A DNA stretch of 64,000 nucleotides from JBBECE01 sp040881985. Its GTDB lineage: Bacteria > Pseudomonadota > Alphaproteobacteria > Rhizobiales > Devosiaceae. Of the stretch, positions 1 to 8,686 are shown piece by piece. Made by a program: the position numbers and the translations under genes. The notes beneath the pieces are model-generated. The model made no database searches and was not told the DNA's origin. It was given only the letters and a program-made list of their open reading frames with translations. The number at the start of each line of letters is the position of its first letter. Position 1 is the first letter of the stretch. The DNA lies in contig JBBECE010000032.1 in NCBI GenBank assembly GCA_040881985.1, positions 1 through 64,000 on the forward strand, given 5' to 3'.

Positions 1-831
1 GGGCGGGTCGACCGGCCGGCGCATCACCGGATTGTGGGCGACCGGGAAGGCGGGCTTGAAATTCGGGTTGGCGGCGGAAAGGTCCTCATATTCGCGACGC
101 ACGTCGAGGAACCGCTGATAGTGACTATCCTCGGAATGGGCCGGGGCGCCTTCCCCCTGCTCGATGATGGTCTCGATCGCCGCCTCGGCGCTTTTCAGAT
201 CGGTGACGATGGAGAGGCCGGGGAGCGCCGCATCGCTCGGCCCGATCTGGGCGGCCGGGTCACCGCAGAACAGCGCCTTTTCGCCCATGTGATGCGAAAG
301 CCGCTCGAAGCCGTGGCGGATGCCGCGATAAAGATGCCCGACCGTCAGGTAGTCCTGGGCGTTGGGCATCAGCCGGCCGCGGGGCTGGGTGCGGTGATAG
401 TCGAGCGGGTGGACGAATTCGGTGGCGTCGTGCAGCTCCTTGCCCTCGGGCCGCTCGATAAAGATGAAGTGCTCGAGCACCTGCCGGGAGAAGCCGGCGA
501 GTTCGACGACGAGCCCCGACGGGTGATAGCCCGGCGGGATTGGGAAGTTAGGGTGCGCCAGGTGCGGGGCGGCGCCGACCGAGCAGGCGAGGTTGCCGGC
601 CAGCGTCAGGTGGGTCATCTCCTCGATGGCGACGGTGAAGATCGCGTCCTTCCAGCGTCTCACCGCGGCGGCTTCGTCGGGCGTCAGCCCGTCGCGTTCG
701 CCGCGCTTCAGGCTCCACGCAGCATAGAGATAGCAGCACATGACGTTGTGCTCGATGGCGGCCGCCTCGGCGAGGAGATAGATCAGCTCCTCCCGGTTCT
801 CGATCCTGATTTTCGGTTCCGCCTCGCCCAT
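1..831 (-). CDS. Ferritin-like / iminophenyl-pyruvate dimer synthase-type domain protein, C-terminus outside window
   Basis: An open minus-strand frame of 277 codons runs without a stop to the left edge, so the 3' end is missing. The N-terminus (MGEAEPKIRIENREELIYLL, then AEAAAIEHNVMCCYLYAAWS) has the E...EH...CxYLYAA pattern of the ferritin-like domain found in VioB/RebD-type iminophenyl-pyruvate dimer synthases. A second metal-ligand helix follows near residue 70 (VAIEEMTHLTLAGN, an ExxH pair). Family members are di-iron-like helical-bundle proteins, many of unknown substrate. The start is the first ATG in frame; no strong ribosome site precedes it. The gene is divergent from the FAD oxidoreductase. 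The domain call is fairly secure; the function is not known. Confidence 0.72.
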   Translation of the reverse strand, partial: MGEAEPKIRIENREELIYLLAEAAAIEHNVMCCYLYAAWSLKRGERDGLTPDEAAAVRRWKDAIFTVAIEEMTHLTLAGNLACSVGAAPHLAHPNFPIPPGYHPSGLVVELAGFSRQVLEHFIFIERPEGKELHDATEFVHPLDYHRTQPRGRLMPNAQDYLTVGHLYRGIRHGFERLSHHMGEKALFCGDPAAQIGPSDAALPGLSIVTDLKSAEAAIETIIEQGEGAPAHSEDSHYQRFLDVRREYEDLSAANPNFKPAFPVAHNPVMRRPVDPP

Positions 832-944
832 CGCCGCCCACTTCTCAAGGCGCGATCATAGGCGAGGGCATTCCCCGCGCGCAAGCAGGCGGCGGTTGCG
901 CCCGCAGTCGGGGCGGCTTACAGCGAAGGCGAGCCGGAGGGACC

Positions 945-2183
945 ATGGCGAAAGTAGGCATTGTCGGTGGCGGGATCATCGGGTCGGCAATCGCGACCTG
1001 GCTGATCGCGGACGGGCACCAAGTCACGCTCTATGAGCGCGATCCCGGCGGCAAGCCGGCCTCGGGCGGCAATGCGGGCCTTATCGCCGTGCCACAAATT
1101 TATCCCGTCGCCCGGCCGGGTATGCTGGTGCAGGTGCCGGGCTGGCTGACCGATCTGCTGGGACCCCTGACCGTCCGATGGCGCGATCTGCCTTCAATGG
1201 CGCCGTGGCTGGTGGCGTTCCTTAAGGCGGCGACGCCAAGGGGCGAAGCGCGGACGATGGACGCTCTAGCCGGGCTGGCGCGGACGGTGCTCTCCGATCA
1301 TTTCGAGCTCGGAAGGCGGGCGCGTCTGACCGGGCATCTGAGGAACACCGGGGCGCTCTCGGTCCATGATCGCGGCGCGAGCCTCGACGCGGCGGCAGCC
1401 CTCTATGGCGAGGTCAAGCGACGCATCGATGTGGATTTTGAACGGTTGACGGCGAATGCCGCGCGCGCGCTGGTGCCGGAACTCGAAGGCGCGTTCGCCG
1501 GAGCGCTGCACTTCAAGGATTTCTGGATCGTCACCCATCCGATGCCGGTGTTGCGGCACTATCAGGGGTTCGTGCGCGCCGAGGCGCGCCTGATCGGCAG
1601 CGCGGTCAAGGCGGTGCGGCAAGGCGCGAGTGGCGTGACGCTGGAGGCGGAGGACGGGAGCGCGTCGACGTACGAGTTTGTGGTGACCGCGGCCGGAATC
1701 TGGTCGCGGGAACTGGTGCGGCAACTCGGACTTAAGGTGCTGCTCGAAGCCGAGCGCGGCTACAACACCACCTACGACCATCCGAAGATGCAGCTGAAAA
1801 TGCCGGTCATTTTCGGCGATCACGGGTTTGTCGCGACGCCCTTTGTCGATGCGCTCAGGGTCGGCGGGGCGGTCGAACTTGCTTCGCCCGAGGCGCCGCC
1901 GAATTTCGCGCGCGCCAAAGCGATGCGCGCCAAAATGCGGCGCTACGTCCCGGCGCTGCCCGAGGAGGGCGGAATCGAATGGATGGGCCGGCGGCCGTCG
2001 ACGCCGGATTCGATGCCGGTGATTTCACGGCATCCGCGCGACCGGCGTATTCTCTTCGCCTTTGGGCACGGGCATATGGGACTGACCTATTCGGCGGCGA
2101 CGGCGCGGCTGGTAGCGGCGATGGTCGCGGGCAAGGAGGACGCCAAGCTCCTCGCGCCTTTCGACATAGCGCGGTTCCAGTAG
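945..2183 (+). CDS. FAD-dependent oxidoreductase, D-amino-acid dehydrogenase (DadA)-like
   Basis: 412 aa. The N-terminus carries a dinucleotide-binding Rossmann motif (GIVGGGIIGSAIA, residues 5-17) followed by an acidic strand end (LYERD). The C-terminus has the DAO-family closing motif (FGHGHMGLTYSAATARLV) that contacts FAD. Length and layout match DadA-like D-amino-acid dehydrogenases and related glycine/sarcosine oxidases, which deaminate amino acids oxidatively at the cytoplasmic membrane. The substrate cannot be read from the sequence. A GAGGGA ribosome site lies just upstream of the ATG. It ends 3 bp before the stop of the convergent epimerase gene. Confidence 0.85.
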   Translation: MAKVGIVGGGIIGSAIATWLIADGHQVTLYERDPGGKPASGGNAGLIAVPQIYPVARPGMLVQVPGWLTDLLGPLTVRWRDLPSMAPWLVAFLKAATPRGEARTMDALAGLARTVLSDHFELGRRARLTGHLRNTGALSVHDRGASLDAAAALYGEVKRRIDVDFERLTANAARALVPELEGAFAGALHFKDFWIVTHPMPVLRHYQGFVRAEARLIGSAVKAVRQGASGVTLEAEDGSASTYEFVVTAAGIWSRELVRQLGLKVLLEAERGYNTTYDHPKMQLKMPVIFGDHGFVATPFVDALRVGGAVELASPEAPPNFARAKAMRAKMRRYVPALPEEGGIEWMGRRPSTPDSMPVISRHPRDRRILFAFGHGHMGLTYSAATARLVAAMVAGKEDAKLLAPFDIARFQ

Positions 2184-2186
2184 CGC

Positions 2187-3197
2187 CTATTGGCCGGCGT
2201 GGCCGCGATACCAATCGACGAAGGCGGCGATGCCCTCCGATAGCGGGGTGTCGGGAACGTAGCCGGTCAGCGCCTTGAGCAGCGCCGGCGAGGCGTGGGT
2301 GCGCGTCACATCGCCAGGTTGCGCGGGCAAATCACGGCGGATGGCTTTCGTTCCAAGGGCTTGCTCGATCAATTCGATGAGACGGTTGAGCGGCTCGGGA
2401 CGCCCGGCGGCGATGTTGACGATACGGTGTGGGGCGACCGGGGAGAGCGAGTCGACGACGCCCTTGGCCACGACCGGCTTGCCCGGCTCGGGGATGCGGT
2501 CGAGAAGCGCACAGATCGCCCAGATCAGGTCGTCGACATAAGTGAAGTCGCGCAGCTGTGTGCCGGAGCCATAGACTTCGATCGGCTTGCCGGCGGCGAT
2601 CGCTTCGGTGAATTTGTAATAGGCCATGTCGGGGCGGCCCCAGGGGCCGTAGACGGTGAAAAAGCGTAGCACCGTCACCGGCATGCCGAAGAGATGCGCG
2701 TAGGAATGGGTGAGGAGTTCGGCACCCTTTTTCGTCGCGGCATAGAAGGATACCGGGTGATCGGTCGGATCGGTTTCGACGAATTCGGGCCGGCCGGAGG
2801 CCCCATAGACCGAACTCGTCGAGGCATGGATGAAGTGCTGCGGGCGGACGGCCCGGGCCAGTTCGAGAATACTGGCGGTGCCGGCAAGGTTCGAGGCCAC
2901 ATAAAGAGAAGGATCATCGAGCGACTGGCGCACGCCGGCCTGGGCGGCGAGGTGGATGACTATTTGCGGCGGATTGGCCTCGGCAGCGGCGCTGAGGGTT
3001 TTGAAATCCTCAAGGCGGCCGGTGACGCCGCGAAAGCCGCCCGCCATATCGAGCATTTTCAGCCGGTCGCGGCGGAGCTCTATTCCGGTCCCGCTGGTCA
3101 ACGCGTCATAACCAGTGACGGTGTGGCCCGACGAGACGAGCCGCCGGGCGAGGTGAAAGCCGATAAAGCCGGCGGTACCGGTAACGAGAAAATGCAT
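2187..3197 (-). CDS. NAD-dependent epimerase, UDP-glucuronate 4-epimerase type
   Basis: 336 aa from the ATG at 3197; the open frame extends further upstream, but family homology begins at MHFLVTGTAGFIGFHLARRL. It is an extended short-chain dehydrogenase: GxxGFIG NAD motif at residues 7-13, an STSSVYG substrate loop, and the YxxxK catalytic pair (YAATKKGAE). The 'GIELRRDRLKML' spacing and the 'GKPIEVYGSGTQLRDFTYV' stretch are typical of UDP-glucuronate epimerases (LpsL/Cap1J), which make UDP-galacturonate for LPS or capsule. No other polysaccharide genes are adjacent. The class is firm; UDP-glucuronate as substrate is inferred. Confidence 0.85.
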   Translation of the reverse strand: MHFLVTGTAGFIGFHLARRLVSSGHTVTGYDALTSGTGIELRRDRLKMLDMAGGFRGVTGRLEDFKTLSAAAEANPPQIVIHLAAQAGVRQSLDDPSLYVASNLAGTASILELARAVRPQHFIHASTSSVYGASGRPEFVETDPTDHPVSFYAATKKGAELLTHSYAHLFGMPVTVLRFFTVYGPWGRPDMAYYKFTEAIAAGKPIEVYGSGTQLRDFTYVDDLIWAICALLDRIPEPGKPVVAKGVVDSLSPVAPHRIVNIAAGRPEPLNRLIELIEQALGTKAIRRDLPAQPGDVTRTHASPALLKALTGYVPDTPLSEGIAAFVDWYRGHAGQ

Positions 3198-3294
3198 GCT
3201 TCTGTGTCCTGCCCCGCGTGTTCTTTGCATTGAACGAAGCTTCTGCGCAATCGGGCGGACCGCTAGGATAGCCCCAGCGAAGCGGGAGGAAGCG

Positions 3295-4077
3295 ATGGAA
3301 CTCGGATTGAGGGGCAAGCGGGCGGTGATCACCGGGGGCAGCGTCGGGATCGGGCTGGCGGTCGCCGAAGGGCTGGCGGCGGAAGGGGTCGAACTGGTGC
3401 TTGGCGCACGCAACAAGGCGCGTCTCGACAAGGAGGCGGGGCGGATCGCGGCGCAATTTGGCGTCAAAGTCACGCCGGTCGTCTGCGACGTCGGGACCGT
3501 CGAGGGCTGCGAGGCGTTAGTCAAAGCGACGGCAAAGGCCGGGGGCGCCGACATTCTGATCAACAATGCCGGGACCGGCTCGAACGAGACAATCCAGAAA
3601 GCCGACGACGAGAAATGGGAGCGCTATTGGGAGCTGCATGTGATGGCGGCGGTACGGCTGGCGCGCGGGATCGTGCCGCAAATGCGGGCCAAAGGTGGTG
3701 GGGCGATCATCCACAACGCCTCGATCTGCGCCGTGCAGCCGCTTTGGTATGAGCCGATCTACAATACAACCAAGGCGGCGCTGATGATGTTCTCGAAATG
3801 CCTCGCCAACGAGGTAGTCGGCGATAACATCAGGGTCAACTGCATCAATCCGGGCCTGATCCTGACGCCCGACTGGATCAAGACCGCCAAGGAACTCGCC
3901 GGCGAAGGCGGTTACGAAGCGCATCTGCAGGGCGTCGCCGACGAGGCCGGCGGCATGAAACGCTTCGGCTCGCCCGAGGAGCTGGCGCAGTTTTTTGTGT
4001 TCCTATGCTCGGCAAAGGCGAGCTACTCGACCGGCTCGACCTATTTCGTCGATGGCGGGTGGCTGAGGACAGTGTGA
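3295..4077 (+). CDS. Short-chain dehydrogenase/reductase (SDR)
   Basis: 260 aa. The start was chosen at 3295 because a GGGAGGA ribosome site sits 5 nt upstream and the SDR fold starts directly after it (TGGSVGIG cofactor motif at residues 13-20). NNAG follows, then the catalytic Ser (HNASI) and YxxxK (YNTTK). This is the classical 250-260 aa SDR that reduces or oxidises a carbonyl/alcohol with NAD(P)(H); the substrate is unknown. It is divergent from the epimerase, 97 bp away. Its TGA overlaps the ATG of the next gene (TGATG), which suggests translational coupling although that gene differs in base composition. Confidence 0.88.
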   Translation: MELGLRGKRAVITGGSVGIGLAVAEGLAAEGVELVLGARNKARLDKEAGRIAAQFGVKVTPVVCDVGTVEGCEALVKATAKAGGADILINNAGTGSNETIQKADDEKWERYWELHVMAAVRLARGIVPQMRAKGGGAIIHNASICAVQPLWYEPIYNTTKAALMMFSKCLANEVVGDNIRVNCINPGLILTPDWIKTAKELAGEGGYEAHLQGVADEAGGMKRFGSPEELAQFFVFLCSAKASYSTGSTYFVDGGWLRTV

Positions 4078-4853
4078 TGCTGCCGGAGGCGGGATCAGTA
4101 CTGGGCGTCGATGTCGGGTGGTCACAAAGGCATGGAAGCACTGCCTTCTGTCGCCTTGATTGGAACGCCACCTCGGTTCGATGGAGCATCGCCCGTTTCA
4201 ACGGTGATCCGGGGGCGCGTGTGACGAACACTCGGGTGCTTATCGGTGGACGTTTGCTACTTGCCGCCGCTTTCGATGGGCGATTGAGGGGCGACTTCGC
4301 AGTAATCGGACGAACTCGAGTAGGTGAGAGGGCCCTATCCGTCAAGCACATCGCCGACCGAATCAGCCAACCGGGATTCTCAAGTTCCAAGGTTGGGCGC
4401 GACTTGAATCTCAACGCAAACCAACTCGCGTGTGTCGTCCTTAAGCATGGAACCGTGGAGCGAGCGCAACACACGCATCCAATTCACGAGTTGGCAATCG
4501 CTGAAGCTTTTCCGACAACGTTTCTGGGACTGATGTTGGCCAATCCAAATCGAGGTGAGCGCAAGGGCCGATCGGATCGCTATTACTCGGAGGCTGCGTC
4601 GAGTGGGGTGCTTAACCGCCTTTTGTCACACTACCTTCCACGCCGCGTCTTGGCCGAGCAGTTTGCGTCCGTGTCGGACCATGACGAGCAAGCTGCCGTG
4701 GTTTGCGCGCTAACCGCGTTAGGGGTCGTGACCAACGACTATGTTGCCGCAGGGGACAGCGATGGCTGGATCATCCTACCGCCACGGGGTTTTGTCGCTC
4801 ATTGGGCGCTGACCACGCTCCTTGGAGGCTTCGGCATAGTTACTGCTCAATAG
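4077..4853 (+). CDS. DUF429-like predicted RNase H-fold protein
   Basis: 258 aa from the ATG at 4077, which overlaps the SDR stop codon. Three stretches fit the DUF429 RNase H-like family: an N-terminal GVDVGWS strand with the first Asp, an FDGRLR segment comparable to the usual IDGPL, and a C-terminal DHDEQAAVVCALTALG helix with the last acidic residue. Members are predicted nucleases without an established role. The gene is visibly lower in G+C, with codons rarer in its neighbours (CGA, AAT, TCA), which suggests transfer. The family assignment rests on short motifs only. Confidence 0.5.
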   Translation: MLPEAGSVLGVDVGWSQRHGSTAFCRLDWNATSVRWSIARFNGDPGARVTNTRVLIGGRLLLAAAFDGRLRGDFAVIGRTRVGERALSVKHIADRISQPGFSSSKVGRDLNLNANQLACVVLKHGTVERAQHTHPIHELAIAEAFPTTFLGLMLANPNRGERKGRSDRYYSEAASSGVLNRLLSHYLPRRVLAEQFASVSDHDEQAAVVCALTALGVVTNDYVAAGDSDGWIILPPRGFVAHWALTTLLGGFGIVTAQ

Positions 4854-4863
4854 GGCAGCGCCC

Positions 4864-5280
4864 CTACTCCACCAGCCCCAGCTGTTCCTCGCCGTCCGGG
4901 TTCCAGATACGGACGGCGGTGCATTCGATGAGATAGTCGGGCATGCAGGCGATTTCGATCGCCGCCTCGAGTTGCGCGCGGTCGTACCAACCGCAAATGA
5001 ATTGATGCCAGTGCGGGCCCTCTGCGTGCTGCATGAAAATGTCGGCGACCCAGTAGGAGGGGAAGCAATAGATGTTGGCGTGGCAGTCCTCGATGCCGAG
5101 CCCGCTCATCTCCATGCATTCATATTCGGCGCATTCGATGGCGCTGGCGTCCAAGCCGAAACAGGTGCCGAGTCCGGCTTCCGGTGCTTGCGCCGCGGCA
5201 AAAGCGATCAGCCCTTCCTGGGCGAAGGAGAGCGAGGGCGCCAGGAGCAGCCAGACGGCAACGATGAATCTCAGCATCAA
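4864..5280 (-). CDS. Secreted Cys-rich protein of unknown function
   Basis: 138 aa. It begins with a clear signal peptide (MMLRFIVAVWLLLAPSLSFA, probably cut before QEG). The mature part has eight cysteines, an even number that fits four disulfides in the periplasm, and many aromatic and His residues (GPHWHQF). No catalytic motif is recognised. Its ATG overlaps the TGA of the aldehyde dehydrogenase gene by 4 nt, so the two are probably co-transcribed and translationally coupled. The function is not known. Confidence 0.7.
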   Translation of the reverse strand: MMLRFIVAVWLLLAPSLSFAQEGLIAFAAAQAPEAGLGTCFGLDASAIECAEYECMEMSGLGIEDCHANIYCFPSYWVADIFMQHAEGPHWHQFICGWYDRAQLEAAIEIACMPDYLIECTAVRIWNPDGEEQLGLVE

Positions 5281-6659
5281 ACCTCCCGCAGGTGAAAGCT
5301 CTTCGGCCGCGTCAGATTATGAAAGCCGATTTCGGAGAGCGTCGCGCCCTTGCCGGTCTCCTTGACCCCGGTCCAAACGAGGGCCGGGTCGAGATAGTCG
5401 GCGCGGTTCATATAGACGGTACCGGTCTCGATCCGCGCGCCGATTTCGGCGGCCTTGTCGGTGTCGGTTGTCCAGATCGAGGCGGTCAGCCCATAGGGGC
5501 TGTCGTTCATCAGGGTGATCGCTTCCTCGTCGTCGCGGACCTTCATAATGCCGACGACGGGACCAAAACTTTCCTCGCGCATCACCGCCATCTGGTGATT
5601 GACCCCAGTCAGCACTTCGGGGGCGAGGTAGGGCGAGCCGGCGCGGTCGTCTTTGACCTTCATGCCGATAGTGGCCCTGGCGCCCTTGCGCAGCGCCTCG
5701 GCGGTCTGCTCGCGTACCAGATCTGCAAAGCGCGGCGAGGCCATCGGGCCCATGGTCGTTGCCGGGTCAAGCGGGTTGCCGACGACATATCGCTTCGTCA
5801 ACTCGACAACACCCTCGACGACGCGGTCATAGACGTCCTCGTGGGCGTAGATGCGCTCGACGCCGCAACAGCACTGGCCGGAATTGTAGAAAGCGCCGTC
5901 GACGATGTTCTCGATCGCATGGTCGAGCCTGGCGTCGGGGCGGACATAGGCGGGGTCCTTGCCGCCGAGTTCGAGCCCGATCGAGGCAAACGTGCCGGCG
6001 GCGGCGCGCTCGATTCGGCGGCCGCCCTCGACTGAGCCGGTGAAATTGATGTGGTCGATACGACCGGAGGCGAGGAGCTTTTCGGTCTGGGCGTGACTCA
6101 AAACAAGATTGTGAAAAAGTCCGTCGGGCAGGCCGGATTTCTTGAACGCCTGGGCGAAGCGCTCGCCGACGAGCAGGGTCTGGGTTGCATGTTTGAGGAG
6201 GATTGCATTGCCGGCGATGAGCGCCGGAACGATGGTGTTGATGGCGGTCAGATACGGGTAGTTCCAGGGCGCGATGACCATGACGAGGCCGAGCGGCTCG
6301 CGGGTGATGTAGCGGCGAAAGCCAGGCTTGTCGGTGAACTGGATCGGGGACAGTGATTTTTCGGCGATCGAAATCATGTAATTGGTGCGCTCGATGGCGG
6401 CGCCCTTCTCTCCGCCGAAGCGGATCGGGCGTCCCATCTGCCAGGCGAGCTCGGGGACGATCTCGTCGTTCATGCCGACCAGCGCCTCGAGAAACTCTTC
6501 GATGTAGCGATTGCGATCGGCGATTGGGGTCGCCGCCCATTCGGCCTGCGCGATTTTTGCGCGAGTGACGGCGCGCTCGACCTCGGTATCGGTCGCGACC
6601 GGGCGCTCGGCGTAAAGGCGACCGTCGACGGGGGAGATGATCTTGGCGGTCTCGGTCAT
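5277..6659 (-). CDS. NAD(P)+-dependent aldehyde dehydrogenase
   Basis: 460 aa from the ATG at 6659; the frame is open upstream but homology starts at MTETAKIISPVDGRLYAERP. Aldehyde dehydrogenase superfamily: PWNYP cofactor region, FTGSVEGGRRI, the general-base Glu in LELGGKDP, and the nucleophile in NSGQCCCGVERI. The EESFGPVVGI motif follows near residue 365. It oxidises an aldehyde to the acid; residue choices do not identify the substrate. At 460 aa it is of the shorter succinate-semialdehyde-like type. It is coupled to the downstream secreted Cys-rich gene. Confidence 0.88.
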   Translation of the reverse strand: MTETAKIISPVDGRLYAERPVATDTEVERAVTRAKIAQAEWAATPIADRNRYIEEFLEALVGMNDEIVPELAWQMGRPIRFGGEKGAAIERTNYMISIAEKSLSPIQFTDKPGFRRYITREPLGLVMVIAPWNYPYLTAINTIVPALIAGNAILLKHATQTLLVGERFAQAFKKSGLPDGLFHNLVLSHAQTEKLLASGRIDHINFTGSVEGGRRIERAAAGTFASIGLELGGKDPAYVRPDARLDHAIENIVDGAFYNSGQCCCGVERIYAHEDVYDRVVEGVVELTKRYVVGNPLDPATTMGPMASPRFADLVREQTAEALRKGARATIGMKVKDDRAGSPYLAPEVLTGVNHQMAVMREESFGPVVGIMKVRDDEEAITLMNDSPYGLTASIWTTDTDKAAEIGARIETGTVYMNRADYLDPALVWTGVKETGKGATLSEIGFHNLTRPKSFHLREV

Positions 6660-6741
6660 CGGGACGGCTCGCGGAGTAGAACCGAAGCGGTCATACGACC
6701 GAAGCGGTGGGCGGTTCAACCGGCAATCGCATTTCGGCCTC

Positions 6742-7788
6742 CTATGAGGGGCGGTCGCCATAGAGGCGCCAGCGTTTCGGCCGGAAGGCGACGCGGCTGC
6801 GGGCAGTAGCGGGGTGATCGACCGGAATTTCGATCTCGAGCCGCTCGCGCCCCCCGCCCGCCTCGAGTTCCACCTCGCGCACCCCGCCGATCCGGCGGCT
6901 GGCGACCACCGTGCCGACAATGGCGGGCTCGCCGCTTTCGACGACCTCTACATCGTGCGGCCGAAACGCCAAAATCGCGGTGCCGGTCGGCAGCTCGCCC
7001 GCCGGAATGCCGATCGGGCGGTCCTGCAGCAGCACCTCGCCGTCCTCGACCGTCACCGGCAGGATCGACGCCGGGCCAACGAAGCCGAAGACGAAGGGCG
7101 AATTCGGGCGGTCATAGACCTCGTCGGGCTCGCCGACCTGTTCGATCCGGCCCTGACTCATCACCACTACGCGGTCGGCCAGTTCGAGGGCCTCCTCCTG
7201 GTCGTGGGTGACGAAGACGGTGGTGTGGCCGGTCTTGTCGTGGATGTCGCGCAGCCAGCGGCGCAGTTCCTTGCGTACCTGGGCATCGAGCGCCCCGAAG
7301 GGCTCGTCGAGGAGCAGGACGCGCGGCTCGATGGCGAGCGCACGGGCAAGCGCGACGCGTTGCCGCTGCCCACCCGAGAGCTGGTTGGGGAACCGGTCCT
7401 CGAGACCTGACAATTGCACGAGGTCGAGCAGCTCCGAAGCGCGGCGGCGGATTTCGGACTTCGGGGGGCGGGTCGCGCGCGGCCGCACCTTGAGGCCAAA
7501 GCCGATATTTTCGGCGACGGTCATGTGGCGAAAGAGCGCGTAGTGCTGGAAGACGAAACCGACGTTGCGCTCCTGGACGGTCCGGCGGGAGGCGTCCTCG
7601 TCGCCGAAAAAGATGGTGCCCTCGGTCGGGATTTCGAGCCCGGCGATGAGGCGCAGGAGCGTCGTCTTGCCGGAGCCGGACGGGCCGAGGAGCGCGATCA
7701 GCTCGCCCGAAGCGATGTCGAGCGAGACCCCGTGCAGCGCGGGAAAGCGCTCGAATTCCTTCCCGACATTGCTGATCCGAACGTCCAT
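6742..7788 (-). CDS. cysA: Sulfate/thiosulfate ABC transporter ATP-binding protein CysA
   Basis: 348 aa. It has an N-terminal ABC ATPase with Walker A (GPSGSGKTT), Q-loop (FVFQHYALF), signature (LSGGQRQR), Walker B (VLLLDEPFGALD) and H-loop (FVTHDQEEA). A C-terminal TOBE-like domain follows, starting near residue 235. The NVGFVFQHYALF and VRPR features are typical of CysA. It powers sulfate/thiosulfate uptake with CysT and CysW at the inner membrane. It is the last gene of a four-gene unit (sbp-cysT-cysW-cysA), 13 bp after cysW. Confidence 0.95.
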   Translation of the reverse strand: MDVRISNVGKEFERFPALHGVSLDIASGELIALLGPSGSGKTTLLRLIAGLEIPTEGTIFFGDEDASRRTVQERNVGFVFQHYALFRHMTVAENIGFGLKVRPRATRPPKSEIRRRASELLDLVQLSGLEDRFPNQLSGGQRQRVALARALAIEPRVLLLDEPFGALDAQVRKELRRWLRDIHDKTGHTTVFVTHDQEEALELADRVVVMSQGRIEQVGEPDEVYDRPNSPFVFGFVGPASILPVTVEDGEVLLQDRPIGIPAGELPTGTAILAFRPHDVEVVESGEPAIVGTVVASRRIGGVREVELEAGGGRERLEIEIPVDHPATARSRVAFRPKRWRLYGDRPS

Positions 7789-7801
7789 CTGGCAGTCCTT
7801 G

Positions 7802-8686
7802 CTAGCGGCGGCCGTTGCTGGCGGCGAGCTCGTGGCCGTAGTGCCATTCGAGCAGCGACTTCAGCACCAGCGTGACCAGCGCCAAAAGCGCCAAGAGCGA
7901 CGCCACGGCAAAGGCGGCCACGAAACTGTATTCGTTGTAGAGGATTTCGATTTGCAGCGGCATGGTGACGGTCTCGCCGCGCAGCCGGCCCGAGACCACC
8001 GAGACCGCGCCGAACTCGCCCATCGCGCGGGCATTGCACAAGAGGACGCCGTAGAGCAGCGCCCAGCGAATGTTGGGCAGGGTGACGTGCCAGAAGGTCT
8101 GCCAGCCATCGGCACCGAGCGAGAGCGCCGCTTCTTCGTCGCCGGTGCCTTGCGCCTGCATCAGCGGGATGAGTTCGCGGGCAACGAAAGGAAAGGTGAC
8201 GAAGATCGTCGCCAAAACCACGCCCGGCACGGCGAAGAGCACATGGAATCCCTGCGCGGAGAGGTATGGCCCGAGCACGCTGCTGGCTCCGAACAGAAGC
8301 ACATAGACGAGGCCCGCGATCACCGGGGAGACCGAAAACGGCAGGTCGATGAGAGTGATGAGAAACGCCTTGCCCCTGAACTCGAACTTGGCGATGGCCC
8401 AGGCCGCGGCGACGCCGAAGACCAGATTGAGCGGCACCGAAATCGCGGCGACCAGCAGCGTCAGCCGGATGGCGGCGAGGGTATCCCGGTCGGTGACCGC
8501 AAGCAGAGCGGTGCCGATGCCGTTCCTCAAGGCTTCGGCGAATACCGCGACGAGCGGCAGCAGAAGGACGAGGGCGAGGAAGATCAGGGCGATGCCGAGG
8601 AGTACGCGCCGGGTGAGCGGTCCTTCGGTCGTCGGGTCGCGCATCCGCGGCGCGGCCAAGGGATTGGCGCTAGACGGCATGGCCAA
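7802..8686 (-). CDS. cysW: Sulfate ABC transporter permease CysW
   Basis: 294 aa inner-membrane permease with about six membrane segments. The EAA loop region is around RELIPLMQAQGTGDEEAA, LSLGADGWQTFWHVTLPN. RAMGEFGAVSVVSG is a characteristic CysW/CysT signature. The frame gives ATG starts at 8686 and 8680, both overlapping the end of cysT; either is plausible. It pairs with CysT to form the sulfate channel energised by CysA. Confidence 0.93.
   Translation of the reverse strand: MAMPSSANPLAAPRMRDPTTEGPLTRRVLLGIALIFLALVLLLPLVAVFAEALRNGIGTALLAVTDRDTLAAIRLTLLVAAISVPLNLVFGVAAAWAIAKFEFRGKAFLITLIDLPFSVSPVIAGLVYVLLFGASSVLGPYLSAQGFHVLFAVPGVVLATIFVTFPFVARELIPLMQAQGTGDEEAALSLGADGWQTFWHVTLPNIRWALLYGVLLCNARAMGEFGAVSVVSGRLRGETVTMPLQIEILYNEYSFVAAFAVASLLALLALVTLVLKSLLEWHYGHELAASNGRR

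Noticed and set aside
34..861. 275-aa plus-strand open frame at the left edge
   Set aside because: It is the antisense of a minus-strand frame with a clear ferritin-like motif; its own translation is low in complexity with no recognisable domain.
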